This document shows positions 8,795-16,820 of a stretch of DNA of 64,000 nt, piece after piece. The position numbers and the translations under genes were made by a program. Within the stretch, counting starts at the first letter, position 1. Each line of letters begins with the position of its first letter. Source of the stretch: Planomicrobium sp. CPCC 101079 (lineage in GTDB: Bacteria; Bacillota; Bacilli; Bacillales_A; Planococcaceae); contig NZ_VOHC01000001.1 of NCBI RefSeq assembly GCF_007859275.1, positions 1-64,000 of the forward strand, read 5' to 3'. The notes under the pieces were generated by a model. The model was not told where the DNA came from. It did no database searches and saw nothing but the letters and a program-made list of their open reading frames with translations.

Positions 8795-9502
8795 TCAGCG
8801 TTTTGGTGTGTAAGCTAACTGCTTAAACAATTCTTGCCGTTCCGAGTCAGTCAAATTCCGCCAATGTCCGACCGGCAAATTGCCCAGATGGATGTTCATG
8901 ATGCGGATTCTTTTTAAACTCCGTACCTCGTAGCCAAGAGCTGTGCACATGCGCCGGATTTGGCGGTTCAGCCCTTGGCGTATGATTAAGCGGAATGTGA
9001 ATTTTGACAGTTTTTCCGCTTTTGCCGGGAGGGTTTTGGTGTCCAGGATTTCTACGCCTTCTTCCATCTTTTTAATGAAAGAATCTGTTATGGGCATATC
9101 GACTTTGACGATGTATTCTTTTTCATGCTCATTTTCCGCCCGTAAAATTTCATTGACAATGTCCCCATCATTGGTCAAAAGGATTAATCCTTCTGAATCT
9201 TTATCCAAACGTCCCACATGGAATATCCGCTCGGAATGATTGACGAAATCGACGATATTGCCTTCGATATGGCGTTCCGTTGTGCTGGTAATGCCGACTG
9301 GCTTGTTGAGTGCAATATAGACATACTGCTGTTTTGGTTGTTCAATTGCTTTACCGTCCACTTTGACTTCGTCACCAGGTTCGACTTTGCTGCCAAGTTC
9401 CGCAACTTTTCCATTTATCGTCACACGTTTGGCTTCTATGAACTTATCTGCTCCGCGGCGGGAAGTAATTCCCGTTTCACTTAAAAATTTATTAATTCGC
9501 AT
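8795..9502 (-). CDS. rluF: 23S rRNA pseudouridine synthase RluF family
   Basis: A 235-aa protein that converts a specific 23S rRNA uridine (U2604 in E. coli numbering) to pseudouridine. The S4 RNA-binding domain (residues 1-60; [19 protein letters not shown]) is followed by the RsuA/RluF catalytic domain, with the catalytic Asp in [20 protein letters not shown] and the later [19 protein letters not shown] motif. The length and domain order fit RluF/RsuA proteins. Assignment to RluF rather than RluB/RluE rests on overall resemblance. It is the first gene of a probable two-gene operon. Confidence 0.88.
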   Translation of the reverse strand: MRINKFLSETGITSRRGADKFIEAKRVTINGKVAELGSKVEPGDEVKVDGKAIEQPKQQYVYIALNKPVGITSTTERHIEGNIVDFVNHSERIFHVGRLDKDSEGLILLTNDGDIVNEILRAENEHEKEYIVKVDMPITDSFIKKMEEGVEILDTKTLPAKAEKLSKFTFRLIIRQGLNRQIRRMCTALGYEVRSLKRIRIMNIHLGNLPVGHWRNLTDSERQELFKQLAYTPKR

Positions 9503-9682
9503 TTGATAATCCCTTCGCTTGTAAATTTAGCTTTTATTTTAACATTATACCCTCAATCGCCATGTAACAAAACGGGCTGCGTTAAATGGAAATTTTATAG
9601 AAAAAAACAGTTGCAATTTTCAGGTAAATTTGACAATATGGAAGGGAAGCCGTTTGTTTGTGTGAGTTTTATAAAGAAAAGA

Positions 9683-9696
9683 TGTAAGCGCATACT
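9683..9696 (+). promoter_or_regulatory. Candidate cre (CcpA) site upstream of the aldehyde dehydrogenase gene
   Basis: TGTAAGCGCATACT matches the cre consensus TGWAARCGYTWNCW at all but one position. It lies 34 bp before the start codon, where CcpA binding would block transcription. This fits carbon catabolite repression of an acetaldehyde dehydrogenase. The rest of the 9503-9729 interval contains a TTGACA at 9630 but no good -10 at standard spacing. Confidence 0.6.
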
Positions 9697-9729
9697 TTTC
9701 GGCAAACTTAACCAAAGGGAGGAAACAAA

Positions 9730-11256
9730 ATGGTAATGGTTTATGCTTCACCGAACAGCGAAGGGGCAATGAGCAAATTTAAGAGCAGGTATGAGAACTA
9801 TATAAACGGGGAATGGAAAGCACCGGTCAAAGGGCAATATTTTGATAACGTCTCCCCGGTAAACGGCAAGAAATTTACTGAAATTGCGCGTTCAACAGCG
9901 GAGGATGTCGAACTGGCGCTGGATGCCGCTCATGCAGCAAAAGACGCTTGGGGACGGACCTCTGTTACGGAACGGTCGAATATCTTATTGAAAATCGCAG
10001 ACCGCATGGAACAGAACTTGGAAATGCTGGCGGTTGCCGAAACTTGGGACAACGGAAAAGCGGTACGTGAAACACTGAATGCCGATTTGCCTTTGGCAAT
10101 TGACCATTTCCGCTATTTTGCAGGAGTAATCCGTGCACAAGAAGGGTCAATCAGCCAAATCGATGAAGATACGGTCGCTTACCACTTCCATGAGCCGCTA
10201 GGAGTGGTTGCGCAAATTATTCCATGGAACTTCCCATTGCTTATGGCAACCTGGAAATTGGCTCCTGCACTTGCGGCAGGAAACTGTGTTGTATTAAAAC
10301 CAGCTGAGCAAACGCCAGCAAGCATTTTAGTTTGGGCAGAATTAGTTGGCGATTTATTGCCTCCAGGCGTTTTAAATATCGTAAACGGATTTGGACTGGA
10401 AGCAGGGAAACCGCTTGCTTCAAGCCCGCGTATCAGCAAAGTTGCATTTACTGGCGAAACGACAACAGGCCGGATGATTATGCAGTATGCCTCTCAAAAC
10501 TTGATTCCTGTCACTTTGGAATTGGGAGGTAAATCACCGAACATTTTCTTTAAAGACATCATGGACCAGGACGATGCTTTCCTGGATAAAGCGATTGAAG
10601 GTTTTGTCATGTTTGCCCTTAACCAAGGGGAAGTATGTACATGCCCTTCACGCGTCTTGATTCAAGAAGACATTTATGAAGAATTCATGGCACGGGCATT
10701 GAAACGCGTAGAAGAGATTAAGATTGGCAATCCTCTTGATCCAGAAACAATGATGGGTGCGCAAGCTTCCCAGGAACAGATGGAAAAAATCATGTCATAT
10801 CTGGATATTGGCAAGCAAGAAGGCGCTGAAGTGTTGATCGGCGGCGACCGCAATATCTTAGAAGGCGATTTAGCGGAAGGCTATTACATCAAACCGACCG
10901 TCTTTAAAGGAAACAACAAAATGCGCATTTTCCAAGAAGAGATTTTTGGGCCGGTTGTATCGGTAACGACCTTTAAAACAAAAGAAGAAGCATTGGAACT
11001 CGCGAACGATACGTTGTATGGGTTAGGTGCAGGCATCTGGACGCGCGATACGAATACAGCATTCCGTTTCGGACGCGGCATCCAGGCGGGCCGTGTCTGG
11101 ACAAACTGCTACCACCAGTATCCTGCGCACGCAGCATTCGGCGGCTACAAGATGTCTGGCGTTGGACGCGAAAACCACAAAATGATGCTTGAGCATTACC
11201 AGCAAACCAAAAACATGCTAGTAAGCTACAGCGAAAACAAGCAAGGATTCTTTTGA
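9730..11256 (+). CDS. Aldehyde dehydrogenase (acetaldehyde dehydrogenase type)
   Basis: A 508-aa NAD-dependent aldehyde dehydrogenase. Visible motifs are ENYINGEW near the N-terminus, [20 protein letters not shown], the catalytic Glu in [13 protein letters not shown], and a catalytic Cys in [15 protein letters not shown] (near residue 302). The close relative in Bacillales is the acetaldehyde/propionaldehyde dehydrogenase that is followed by a DUF779 gene, as here (22 bp gap). The start codon has AAAGGGAGG 7 nt upstream. A cre site precedes it, suggesting glucose repression. It probably oxidises acetaldehyde or other short aldehydes to acids. Confidence 0.92.
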   Translation: MVMVYASPNSEGAMSKFKSRYENYINGEWKAPVKGQYFDNVSPVNGKKFTEIARSTAEDVELALDAAHAAKDAWGRTSVTERSNILLKIADRMEQNLEMLAVAETWDNGKAVRETLNADLPLAIDHFRYFAGVIRAQEGSISQIDEDTVAYHFHEPLGVVAQIIPWNFPLLMATWKLAPALAAGNCVVLKPAEQTPASILVWAELVGDLLPPGVLNIVNGFGLEAGKPLASSPRISKVAFTGETTTGRMIMQYASQNLIPVTLELGGKSPNIFFKDIMDQDDAFLDKAIEGFVMFALNQGEVCTCPSRVLIQEDIYEEFMARALKRVEEIKIGNPLDPETMMGAQASQEQMEKIMSYLDIGKQEGAEVLIGGDRNILEGDLAEGYYIKPTVFKGNNKMRIFQEEIFGPVVSVTTFKTKEEALELANDTLYGLGAGIWTRDTNTAFRFGRGIQAGRVWTNCYHQYPAHAAFGGYKMSGVGRENHKMMLEHYQQTKNMLVSYSENKQGFF

Positions 11257-11278
11257 TTCAGAAAGAAGGTGAAAGGCA

Positions 11279-11641
11279 ATGGTCGAACGCGTTACGGCAA
11301 CGGAAGCGGCAATTGAGTTGATCGACCTGCTGAAAAGCAAGCACGGCCCGATCATGTTTCATCAGTCCGGAGGCTGTTGTGACGGAAGTTCTCCAATGTG
11401 TTATCCGGAAGGGGATCTTTTTCTTGGAGATCAGGACGTGCTGCTAGGTGAAATCGGCGGCTGCAAATTCTATATGCACAAAAACCAATTCGACTACTGG
11501 AGCCATACACAGTTAATTATCGACGTCGTGAATGGGCGAGGCGGCATGTTCTCCCTTGAAGGCGTGGAAGGCAAACGGTTCTTAACAAGATCGCGTGCTT
11601 TCACTGCGGAAGAAACAAAAGAATTGCAACAGCAAGCATAA
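11279..11641 (+). CDS. DUF779 family protein, aldehyde dehydrogenase partner
   Basis: A 120-aa DUF779 protein. Cysteines in HQSGGCCDGSSPMCYP (about residues 29-44) suggest metal binding. Family members are almost always encoded next to an acetaldehyde dehydrogenase and are thought to assist it, though the mechanism is unknown. Start at 11279 after AAGAAGGTGAAAGG. It follows the dehydrogenase with a 22-bp gap and is followed within 2 bp by an intrinsic terminator, so the two genes form an operon. Confidence 0.88.
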   Translation: MVERVTATEAAIELIDLLKSKHGPIMFHQSGGCCDGSSPMCYPEGDLFLGDQDVLLGEIGGCKFYMHKNQFDYWSHTQLIIDVVNGRGGMFSLEGVEGKRFLTRSRAFTAEETKELQQQA

Positions 11642-11642
11642 T

Positions 11643-11672
11643 AAAACCGGATGCATTTGCATCCGGTTTTTT
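11643..11672 (+). terminator. Terminator of the aldehyde dehydrogenase operon (first direct copy)
   Basis: A hairpin of CCGGATGCA / TGCATCCGG with a TT loop, A-rich before and T6 after. The same 29 bases recur at 12094-12122 on the far side of a 420-bp element, as if this terminator had been the insertion target. Confidence 0.92.
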
Positions 11673-12091
11673 AGCTTGTTGAGAAACAGTATTACGTGTT
11701 GAATTCAACTGAAATAGCTCCTGCTATTCCGCCAACCAGCTCCGCTTGCCTCGGGCTCGCGCTGAACTAACTCGGGCGATTCGCCCGAGTGGATTTCGGC
11801 ACTTTGCTATCCCGATGGCGTCTCCGCTGATTGGCTTCATAGCTGAATATGGACTGGCTAGAAGAAACTAGAAGCAAGCCCCGGGTGGTTCAAACCTTTG
11901 TTCCATTCTTGCAAACAACAATACACAGAGTGAATTTGTTAAGTGAATGGAGCGGAAGCCGGCGACTCCTGCGGGAAAGCGAGCAGGTTGAGACCCAGAA
12001 GGCGCGAACGCGCCTAAGCGGCTCAACGCTCATCCGCGAAACGCGTCCGGCTGGAACGCAATGAACATCATTCAAATTTCTCGACAGTCTG
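11672..12091 (+). repeat. Element A: 420-bp terminator-flanked inverted-repeat element
   Basis: A non-coding element. Left end TAGCTTGTTGAGAAAC (11672-11687); the right end, read in reverse complement from 12091, is CAGACTGTCGAGAAA (12091-12077). The two form imperfect terminal inverted repeats. Inside, a left arm (about 11733-11838) and a right arm (about 11949-12063) are imperfect inverted repeats of each other, including GGAGTCGCCGG-like and CCGGACGC-like blocks. A smaller hairpin CTCGGGCGATTCGCCCGAG lies at 11771-11789. Both flanks carry the same 29-bp terminator, compatible with target-site duplication. Elements B and C share ends and arms. No transposase is encoded; short frames inside it are not convincing. 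It looks like a MITE or similar small mobilised element. Confidence 0.8.
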
Positions 12092-12093
12092 AG

Positions 12094-12122
12094 AAAACCG
12101 GATGCATTTGCATCCGGTTTTT
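12094..12122 (+). terminator. Second direct copy of the 11643 terminator
   Basis: Identical over 29 bases to 11643-11671, starting 3 bases after the CTG end of element A. It probably arose by duplication of the target on insertion. It still has hairpin and T-tract features. Confidence 0.9.
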
Positions 12123-12256
12123 GTGTTCAATAATACGATCAAACAGAGATGAAAAGTATTTCTATTACCTTTTTTGGCTCCCATTTTTTTCTGGAAAAAA
12201 GAGCAACTATCCTTGTGAAATCAGGGTTTCTGATGGAAAAAGGAACAAAAAAATGC

Positions 12257-12262
12257 TATAAT
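12257..12262 (+). promoter_or_regulatory. Extended -10 promoter of the ficA-ficT pair
   Basis: TGCTATAAT (TATAAT at 12257-12262, with TG one base upstream) lies about 28 bp before the ficA start. The -35 at 17-nt spacing (TGGAAA) is poor, which is common for extended -10 promoters. Confidence 0.6.
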
Positions 12263-12290
12263 AAGAGAACGAAAGGTGGTCGTAAAAACG

Positions 12291-12476
12291 ATGAAATTAG
12301 CCAACGGGGTTTCCCGAGAACAAGCCACTCATGCACTTTCTTATGCATCACATTCCCTTATTACGGAAGGGTTTAAAGTGACAAATGAGGATCAGAAATT
12401 TGTTTTGTCGGTATTGACTGGTGAACAAACGGAAGCTCAATTCCATCAAGCCATCAAAATGAAATTCAATGTCTAA
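12291..12476 (+). CDS. ficA: FicA/VbhA-type antitoxin
   Basis: A 61-aa protein that would inhibit the Fic AMP-transferase encoded next. It contains SLITEG (within ASHSLITEGFKV), matching the class I Fic inhibitory helix motif [ST]xxxE[GN], whose Glu blocks productive ATP binding in the Fic active site. Start at 12291 chosen with GAAAGGTGG upstream; an in-frame GTG at 12276 lies inside that ribosome site. The stop overlaps the ficT start by 8 bp, indicating translational coupling typical of toxin-antitoxin modules. Confidence 0.85.
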   Translation: MKLANGVSREQATHALSYASHSLITEGFKVTNEDQKFVLSVLTGEQTEAQFHQAIKMKFNV

Positions 12477-13059
12477 ATACCGGCATACTTCCATGTATTG
12501 TTATCCGGACACCAATATCTTGGTCAATGTTTTTGATTTAAGAGACGAAGAGAAATTGAAAGAATTGGAAAAGGTATATACACTTTTTCGCTTGTCCGAA
12601 ATGCAGATTCAAAAACCTCGCAATCCTTTGGATAAAGAGGCATTTCTGGCGATTCATCATGGTATTTTAAAAGATGTTTATCCATTTGCTGGAGAATTGC
12701 GGAAAGAGATGATTTCTAAAGGCTCTTCCTCTTTTGCGCATCCCGATTTTATCGAACCCCAGCTAAATAAAATCTTTGATGAACTGGCAGAAGAAAAGTA
12801 CTTGAAGGATTTGCCGCGCGAGCAATTAGTTCCGCGGCTTGCCTACTTTTTAGCTGAATTGAACGCACTCCATCCTTTTCGGGAAGGCAATGGGCGTACG
12901 CTGAGGGAATTTGCCCGGCAGCTGCTGCTGAACGCCGGCTATCGATTGGAATGGGAAAAAGTGCAGGAGCCGGCAGAAATTATAAATGCATTTGTGGATT
13001 CTTTTAACTTGAACAACGACCGCTTGGAAAAGTTATTAAATGAAATCATCTCAGCATAA
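12469..13059 (+). CDS. ficT: FicT toxin, Fic-domain AMP-transferase
   Basis: A 196-aa Fic protein. The N-terminal YCYPDTNILVNVF is typical of FicT/VbhT-type proteins. The catalytic motif HPFREGNGRT (from about residue 135) matches HPFx[DE]GNGR with an intact His and GNGR anion loop, so the enzyme should be active. Related FicT toxins adenylylate DNA gyrase and topoisomerase IV and arrest growth; that target is known for the family, not shown here. It overlaps ficA by 8 bp. A bidirectional terminator follows. Confidence 0.9.
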   Translation: MSKYRHTSMYCYPDTNILVNVFDLRDEEKLKELEKVYTLFRLSEMQIQKPRNPLDKEAFLAIHHGILKDVYPFAGELRKEMISKGSSSFAHPDFIEPQLNKIFDELAEEKYLKDLPREQLVPRLAYFLAELNALHPFREGNGRTLREFARQLLLNAGYRLEWEKVQEPAEIINAFVDSFNLNNDRLEKLLNEIISA

Positions 13060-13087
13060 AAGCCGGCTCACAAGTGAGCCGGCTTTT
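13057..13087. terminator. Bidirectional terminator between ficT and the AAC(3)-like gene
   Basis: AAAAGCCGGCTCAC-aa-GTGAGCCGGCTTTT, a near-perfect symmetrical hairpin between convergent genes; it overlaps both stop regions. Confidence 0.92.
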
Positions 13088-13892
13088 ACATGGATGCGGG
13101 ATGGGTTTTTAGCCATTCAACTCCAAATTCAACTAAGGGCCGCATGGCTGTAATTTTAACATCGGCTTGTCCAAGCCTTCCAGTAAATACAGATCCTGTG
13201 TAATCTTTGGCGATTTCCGGGAAACGGTCAGAATTCATGTCGACACAGTCATATGTTTGCCAGATGCGCTTGCCATCCACTAACACTGCAGAGCCTTGAG
13301 GAGACGTGGTCCGGTTCTCTTGCATAAATTCAGCCCAATGAAGTGCGGTGCACGAATCGAACCCGACACCGATCAGCATGATTTTCACGTCGGACCCAAT
13401 CATTTTGCCAAGCGGAGATTTCTTGCCGAATGAGTCTTCAATCGGGTGTTCGTTCATCCATTCTTCAGCTCTTTTGCCCCACGCCATGAAAGAGTGGGTT
13501 GGGTGTGGACTGCGGATTGTCAAAGGATGACGGTGGAAGCATTCAGCAATTTTCCCCATCCCTCGCAGGCCGGTTAAATGAGGTTCATATGCAGGCAGAG
13601 TTTCCCGCAGTGGCTGATGCCAATTTTCAGGAATGGGTGGTTCCATCCAGTAGCGGGGATCGGAATTGTCCGCTGACTGGGAAGGCATGACGATTGTTCC
13701 TTCTTTAGTGATGGTTTCCATCAGCGCTTCCACGACTGCCTGGGCGCCACCGGCAATCCAGCCCATCGCTTTCAAGGAAGAATGGACTATGACCGAATCG
13801 CCTGCTTTTATTCCAAGCTGGCTAAGTTGGTTTTTTAAGAAATCTTTTGATTGGAATTCAGGTGTATTTAAAATACGCAATAATTCTGTCAT
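13086..13892 (-). CDS. AAC(3)-family (YokD-like) N-acetyltransferase
   Basis: A 268-aa member of the aminoglycoside 3-N-acetyltransferase (Antibiotic_NAT) fold. Visible motifs are DSVIVHSSLKAMGWIAGGAQ, GTIVMPSQSA, and the catalytic-region RSPHPTHSFMAWG and GSDVKIMLIGVGFDSCTALH. Start at 13892 after AAGGAGGAGC; a longer reading to 13925 is not supported. Chromosomal members in Bacillus (YokD) often have unknown substrates, so antibiotic resistance should not be assumed. Confidence 0.85.
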   Translation of the reverse strand: MTELLRILNTPEFQSKDFLKNQLSQLGIKAGDSVIVHSSLKAMGWIAGGAQAVVEALMETITKEGTIVMPSQSADNSDPRYWMEPPIPENWHQPLRETLPAYEPHLTGLRGMGKIAECFHRHPLTIRSPHPTHSFMAWGKRAEEWMNEHPIEDSFGKKSPLGKMIGSDVKIMLIGVGFDSCTALHWAEFMQENRTTSPQGSAVLVDGKRIWQTYDCVDMNSDRFPEIAKDYTGSVFTGRLGQADVKITAMRPLVEFGVEWLKTHPASM

Positions 13893-13981
13893 GGATGCTC
13901 CTCCTTGAGTATCAATATACCACAAGGAGAATTTGCTGTTTTATGAAAGACGCGTTAGCATTAAGAAAAGGAGTGGATGAA

Positions 13982-14461
13982 ATGGAAGCAATTCCAATGA
14001 AAGAATCGCGTACGATACAGACTAAATTGGTGTTGCCGCCTGATACCAACCACATGGACTCGATTTTCGGAGGGAAGGTACTGGCATATATAGATGAAAT
14101 TGCGGCTATTACAGCGATGAAGCATGCCCGCCAGCAAGTAGTGGTCACCGCATCGATCGACTCGGTCGATTTTTTATCTTCAGCCCGTGTCGGGGATGTT
14201 CTTGAACTTGAAGCGAACGTTACATCGACTGGCCGCACCTCAATGGAAGTATATGTGCGTGTAAAATCCAAAAATCTGCAGACCGGAGAAGAAAAACTGA
14301 CAACCGAATCATTTCTAACCATGGTAGCAATGGGGGAAGATGGAAAACCAACACCGGTGCCCCCTGTATTGCCGGAATCGGAAGGGGAAAAAATGTTTTT
14401 TGCAACAGCTCCAGCACGCAAGGAATACCGGAAAAACCGTGTGAAAGCACCTAAAGTTTAA
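13982..14461 (+). CDS. Acyl-CoA thioesterase (hotdog fold)
   Basis: A 159-aa single-hotdog thioesterase of the BFIT/YkhA-like group that hydrolyses acyl-CoA. Motifs are TNHMDSIFGGKVLAYIDEIA, with Asn and Asp at the active-site helix, and SIDSVDFLSSARVGDVLELE. Start at 13982 behind AAAAGGAGTGG; in-frame alternatives at 13847 and 13943 are longer but the ribosome site favours 13982. The C-terminal tail is basic. Divergent from the AAC(3)-like gene. Confidence 0.88.
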   Translation: MEAIPMKESRTIQTKLVLPPDTNHMDSIFGGKVLAYIDEIAAITAMKHARQQVVVTASIDSVDFLSSARVGDVLELEANVTSTGRTSMEVYVRVKSKNLQTGEEKLTTESFLTMVAMGEDGKPTPVPPVLPESEGEKMFFATAPARKEYRKNRVKAPKV

Positions 14462-14469
14462 CCACTAAA

Positions 14470-14507
14470 AAAACAGTGTTTCGGAAAACTCCGAAACACT
14501 GTTTTTT
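14470..14507. terminator. Bidirectional terminator (thioesterase / DUF421)
   Basis: AAACAGTGTTTCGG-aaaact-CCGAAACACTGTTT flanked by A and T runs, between convergent genes. Confidence 0.93.
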
Positions 14508-15009
14508 ATTTTGGCGCTTTGACATTTTCCAGCGCATCTTTAGGTTCACTGCTGATGACTGATAGACTGCCGTCAGTTTCTAAAACAACAGCTTTGGCTT
14601 CAGACGTAGCTCCTGAACCGGTACTGCGAATTGCTTGGAGAATTTCAATTTCTGTTATTCTTTCTTTTTTCATGGCACTACGCAAAAACTTGCCATTCAT
14701 ATAAAGTAACTTTGGTTCTGATTTGATCAATTTGTTAAACCAATTAAAATGAACCGAGCCAAAGGAAATAATGTACTGAAGCAAAAGAAGCAATGCGAAA
14801 GCAGTCAATCCTTCAAATAAAGTAAGCTTGCTGTCCAATAAAATAGTTGAAAGAGTTGAACCTAGGGCAACAGTCACTACCAGGTCGAAGGCGTTCAATT
14901 TTGTCAAAGTCCGCTTTCCGGAAATTCGCAGAAACAAGATTAGCCCAATATATGCCAGGGTTCCAACGGTTAGCATTCGTATAAAAGTGTCCCACGTTAT
15001 CTCAAACAT
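14506..15009 (-). CDS. DUF421 family membrane protein
   Basis: A 167-aa protein with three N-terminal membrane segments (about residues 12-85) and a cytoplasmic C-terminal domain, as in the YetF/YrbG/YkjA family. FLRISGKRTLTKLNAFDLVVTVALGS (from about residue 26, first residues FLRISGKRTL) is the family signature. It is shorter than two-domain YetF proteins of about 230 aa. Function unknown, although YetF-type proteins have been linked to spore membrane structure. The upstream region is full of DnaA boxes. Confidence 0.85.
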   Translation of the reverse strand: MFEITWDTFIRMLTVGTLAYIGLILFLRISGKRTLTKLNAFDLVVTVALGSTLSTILLDSKLTLFEGLTAFALLLLLQYIISFGSVHFNWFNKLIKSEPKLLYMNGKFLRSAMKKERITEIEILQAIRSTGSGATSEAKAVVLETDGSLSVISSEPKDALENVKAPK

Positions 15010-15027
15010 TATTCCGCCTCCTTATTG

Positions 15028-15170
15028 TGTGGATAAGGTGAAAGGAAATTACTTATCCACATGTGAATAATTGCTTTTTTTCTAAATTGTCCACACAATT
15101 ACTGGACAACTTTCTGAGAATGTTGATAAATATGCTTGATGGCGCTATTTTTCTGCAAAAAAGTGGATAA
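15028..15170. promoter_or_regulatory. Cluster of DnaA boxes
   Basis: Six sites lie in 143 bp. Consensus matches to TT(A/G)TNCACA are at 15028-15036 (rc TTATCCACA), 15053-15061 (TTATCCACA), 15062-15070 (rc TTATTCACA, abutting the previous one to form a palindrome) and 15087-15095 (TTGTCCACA). One-mismatch sites are at 15121-15129 (rc TTATCAACA) and 15162-15170 (rc TTATCCACT). Such density is far above chance and resembles DnaA-box clusters that regulate DnaA or transcription. It lies in the upstream region of the DUF421 gene. No dnaA/dnaN genes are near, so it is not oriC by context. Confidence 0.75.
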
Positions 15171-15177
15171 CTTGATA

Positions 15178-15210
15178 GAAAAAGACGAATCCGGGGATTC
15201 GTCTTTTTTA
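15178..15210 (-). terminator. Terminator of the SEC-C protein gene
   Basis: AAAAAGACGAATCC-gg-GGATTCGTCTTTTTT immediately 3' of the minus-strand stop at 15211. Confidence 0.9.
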
Positions 15211-16233
15211 TTAATTATTCTTTACTAATAATTCATCGAAATAAGCGTTGAATTCTTTTGAGCGTTTTAAGATAGTGCTGGTTGCAACGCCAAATTTTTC
15301 GCTCAAGTCTTTTGACGAAAGCATTGGTCCTTTAATCAACTCATGATCCTGCAGGAATCTCCAATAACCGGCTACAAGCGCTTCCGGTTTCTGTACAGCG
15401 GGTTGCTGGCTTGTAAGGTAACTGTTCATGATGCTCGTTACATTATCCACTGTTTCTTCATCGAAATTGGCTGTTTCGATATGTTTTGCAAGCTCAAGCA
15501 TTACGCCATCGTGTTCTGGAGATAATTGAGTGTGTTTTTCTACAGGTCCTGTAGAATATTTAACGATGTGTTCAACAACTGTCAAATAGTACTCGTTCAA
15601 ATAGCGTTCACTGTCAGTTGCGCCAGTTTCCGCCATTTTCGCTTGGAGCTGCCCGAAGAATGGAGCGAATTCACCGACAACCGTCAAATAGCCATTGAGG
15701 AACAAGATGCCATTAGCTCCCGCGCGGGAATCTGGCAGCATGATGGCTAGAAGGCCTTGGCCGTTTTCCATATCTGTTGGCGGCTGATCAGTCATCACAT
15801 ACTCAGCTCCTGTAAAAGCGTCTTTTAATTTGGCTTTTTCCAAATCGCCTTCAACCAATTGGCCAAGGAACACTTTTACATTTTTCCAGTTTGCAAGCAC
15901 GTCTTTCGTAGTAGGGCGCTGGGCCAGTTCAATTTGTTTGACCAAAAATTCCTGCCAAAGTTCCGGTTTTTTCATGAACAAGAAATTCTCGATAACAAAT
16001 GCTTGCGCATCGTTTTCCGCCATTGATTGCATCAAGCGCGGCTGCCATTCTTGTTGAAGTTCGCGGAAGCTTGAAAGCTGCTGCTGGTTCGGATTTTCCG
16101 AGAAAAATAATTGGCGAACTTTGAAAAGCTCGTCATTTACCAAATCATTAATGGATACTGCTTGCACGTTGCCGTGGCACTTTTTATATTTTTTGCCGCT
16201 GCCGCATGGACAAGGGTCGTTTCTTCCTACCAT
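15211..16233 (-). CDS. SEC-C metal-binding motif protein
   Basis: A 340-aa protein that begins directly with a zinc-binding SEC-C motif, [19 protein letters not shown] (residues 3-21; ligands C-x-C and C-H). The remainder is helical with no recognised catalytic motif. A region near the end ([20 protein letters not shown]) looks like a helix-turn-helix. SEC-C motifs in SecA bind SecB and ribosomes; in stand-alone proteins they may mediate protein contacts. Monocistronic with its own terminator. Confidence 0.85.
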   Translation of the reverse strand: MVGRNDPCPCGSGKKYKKCHGNVQAVSINDLVNDELFKVRQLFFSENPNQQQLSSFRELQQEWQPRLMQSMAENDAQAFVIENFLFMKKPELWQEFLVKQIELAQRPTTKDVLANWKNVKVFLGQLVEGDLEKAKLKDAFTGAEYVMTDQPPTDMENGQGLLAIMLPDSRAGANGILFLNGYLTVVGEFAPFFGQLQAKMAETGATDSERYLNEYYLTVVEHIVKYSTGPVEKHTQLSPEHDGVMLELAKHIETANFDEETVDNVTSIMNSYLTSQQPAVQKPEALVAGYWRFLQDHELIKGPMLSSKDLSEKFGVATSTILKRSKEFNAYFDELLVKNN

Positions 16234-16284
16234 TTATAATCACCTACAATTTTTTCTTGAGTGTAACATAAAATTGAGCTTCAC

Positions 16285-16809
16285 TCAAAAGTCGGATGAT
16301 TCTGACGTTAATAAGCCGTATAAATACATGTCGAAACGCTTGCCATCCCGCTGCAAAAATTCCCGGTAAACGCCTTCTTTTTGGAAGCCCAATTTTTCAT
16401 ACATGGCAATCGCGGGTTTGTTGTATTCAAAGACAGTAAGCTGGACGCGATGGAGATTGAGTTCATTCCAAGCATAGTTCAATAAAATCTGCATTGCTTC
16501 CGTACCATAGCCTTTTCCTTGATAATCGGTCCCAAGAGCGATGGAAATCCACCCGACCCGGTGTGTCCATTGAATGTCTTCAATTGCACACACTCCAAGA
16601 AACGTATCCAGTTTAACCGGCCGGATGGAAAAACGGAAATCGCGGTCGGAATCTTGCCGAAACCATTCTTCCGCCTGTTTCTCGGAAATTTCACGGATTG
16701 GGCTGGAGTTGTAATTTCGCCCAAAACCCATTTCACTGTTCCATAACCGGTAGATAGGCAGATCTTCTTCTTTCATTGCGGTCAAGCAAATTTTTTCTCC
16801 CGTAAACAC
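16285..16809 (-). CDS. GNAT family N-acetyltransferase (RimJ/RimL-like)
   Basis: A 174-aa GNAT protein. Motif A, with the acetyl-CoA loop, is ALGTDYQGKGYGTEAM. Downstream, LNLHRVQLTVFEYNKPAIAM followed by YEKLGFQKEGVYRE is the typical RimJ/SpeG-like motif B. The substrate is unknown. It begins 11 bp after the upstream formamidase gene's stop (same strand), so the two may be cotranscribed. Confidence 0.85.
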   Translation of the reverse strand: MFTGEKICLTAMKEEDLPIYRLWNSEMGFGRNYNSSPIREISEKQAEEWFRQDSDRDFRFSIRPVKLDTFLGVCAIEDIQWTHRVGWISIALGTDYQGKGYGTEAMQILLNYAWNELNLHRVQLTVFEYNKPAIAMYEKLGFQKEGVYREFLQRDGKRFDMYLYGLLTSESSDF

Positions 16810-16820
16810 GCGAATTCCTC

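Noticed and set aside
11849..12064. 71-codon frame within element A
   Set aside because: It spans the inverted arms of a repeat; composition follows the repeat and no ribosome site is present.
13086..13892. Antibiotic-resistance call for the AAC(3)-like protein
   Set aside because: Chromosomal YokD-type members of this fold frequently do not acetylate aminoglycosides; the sequence alone does not support resistance.
15028..15170. Chromosomal replication origin
   Set aside because: DnaA boxes are dense but there is no dnaA, dnaN or AT-rich unwinding element in the usual arrangement nearby.
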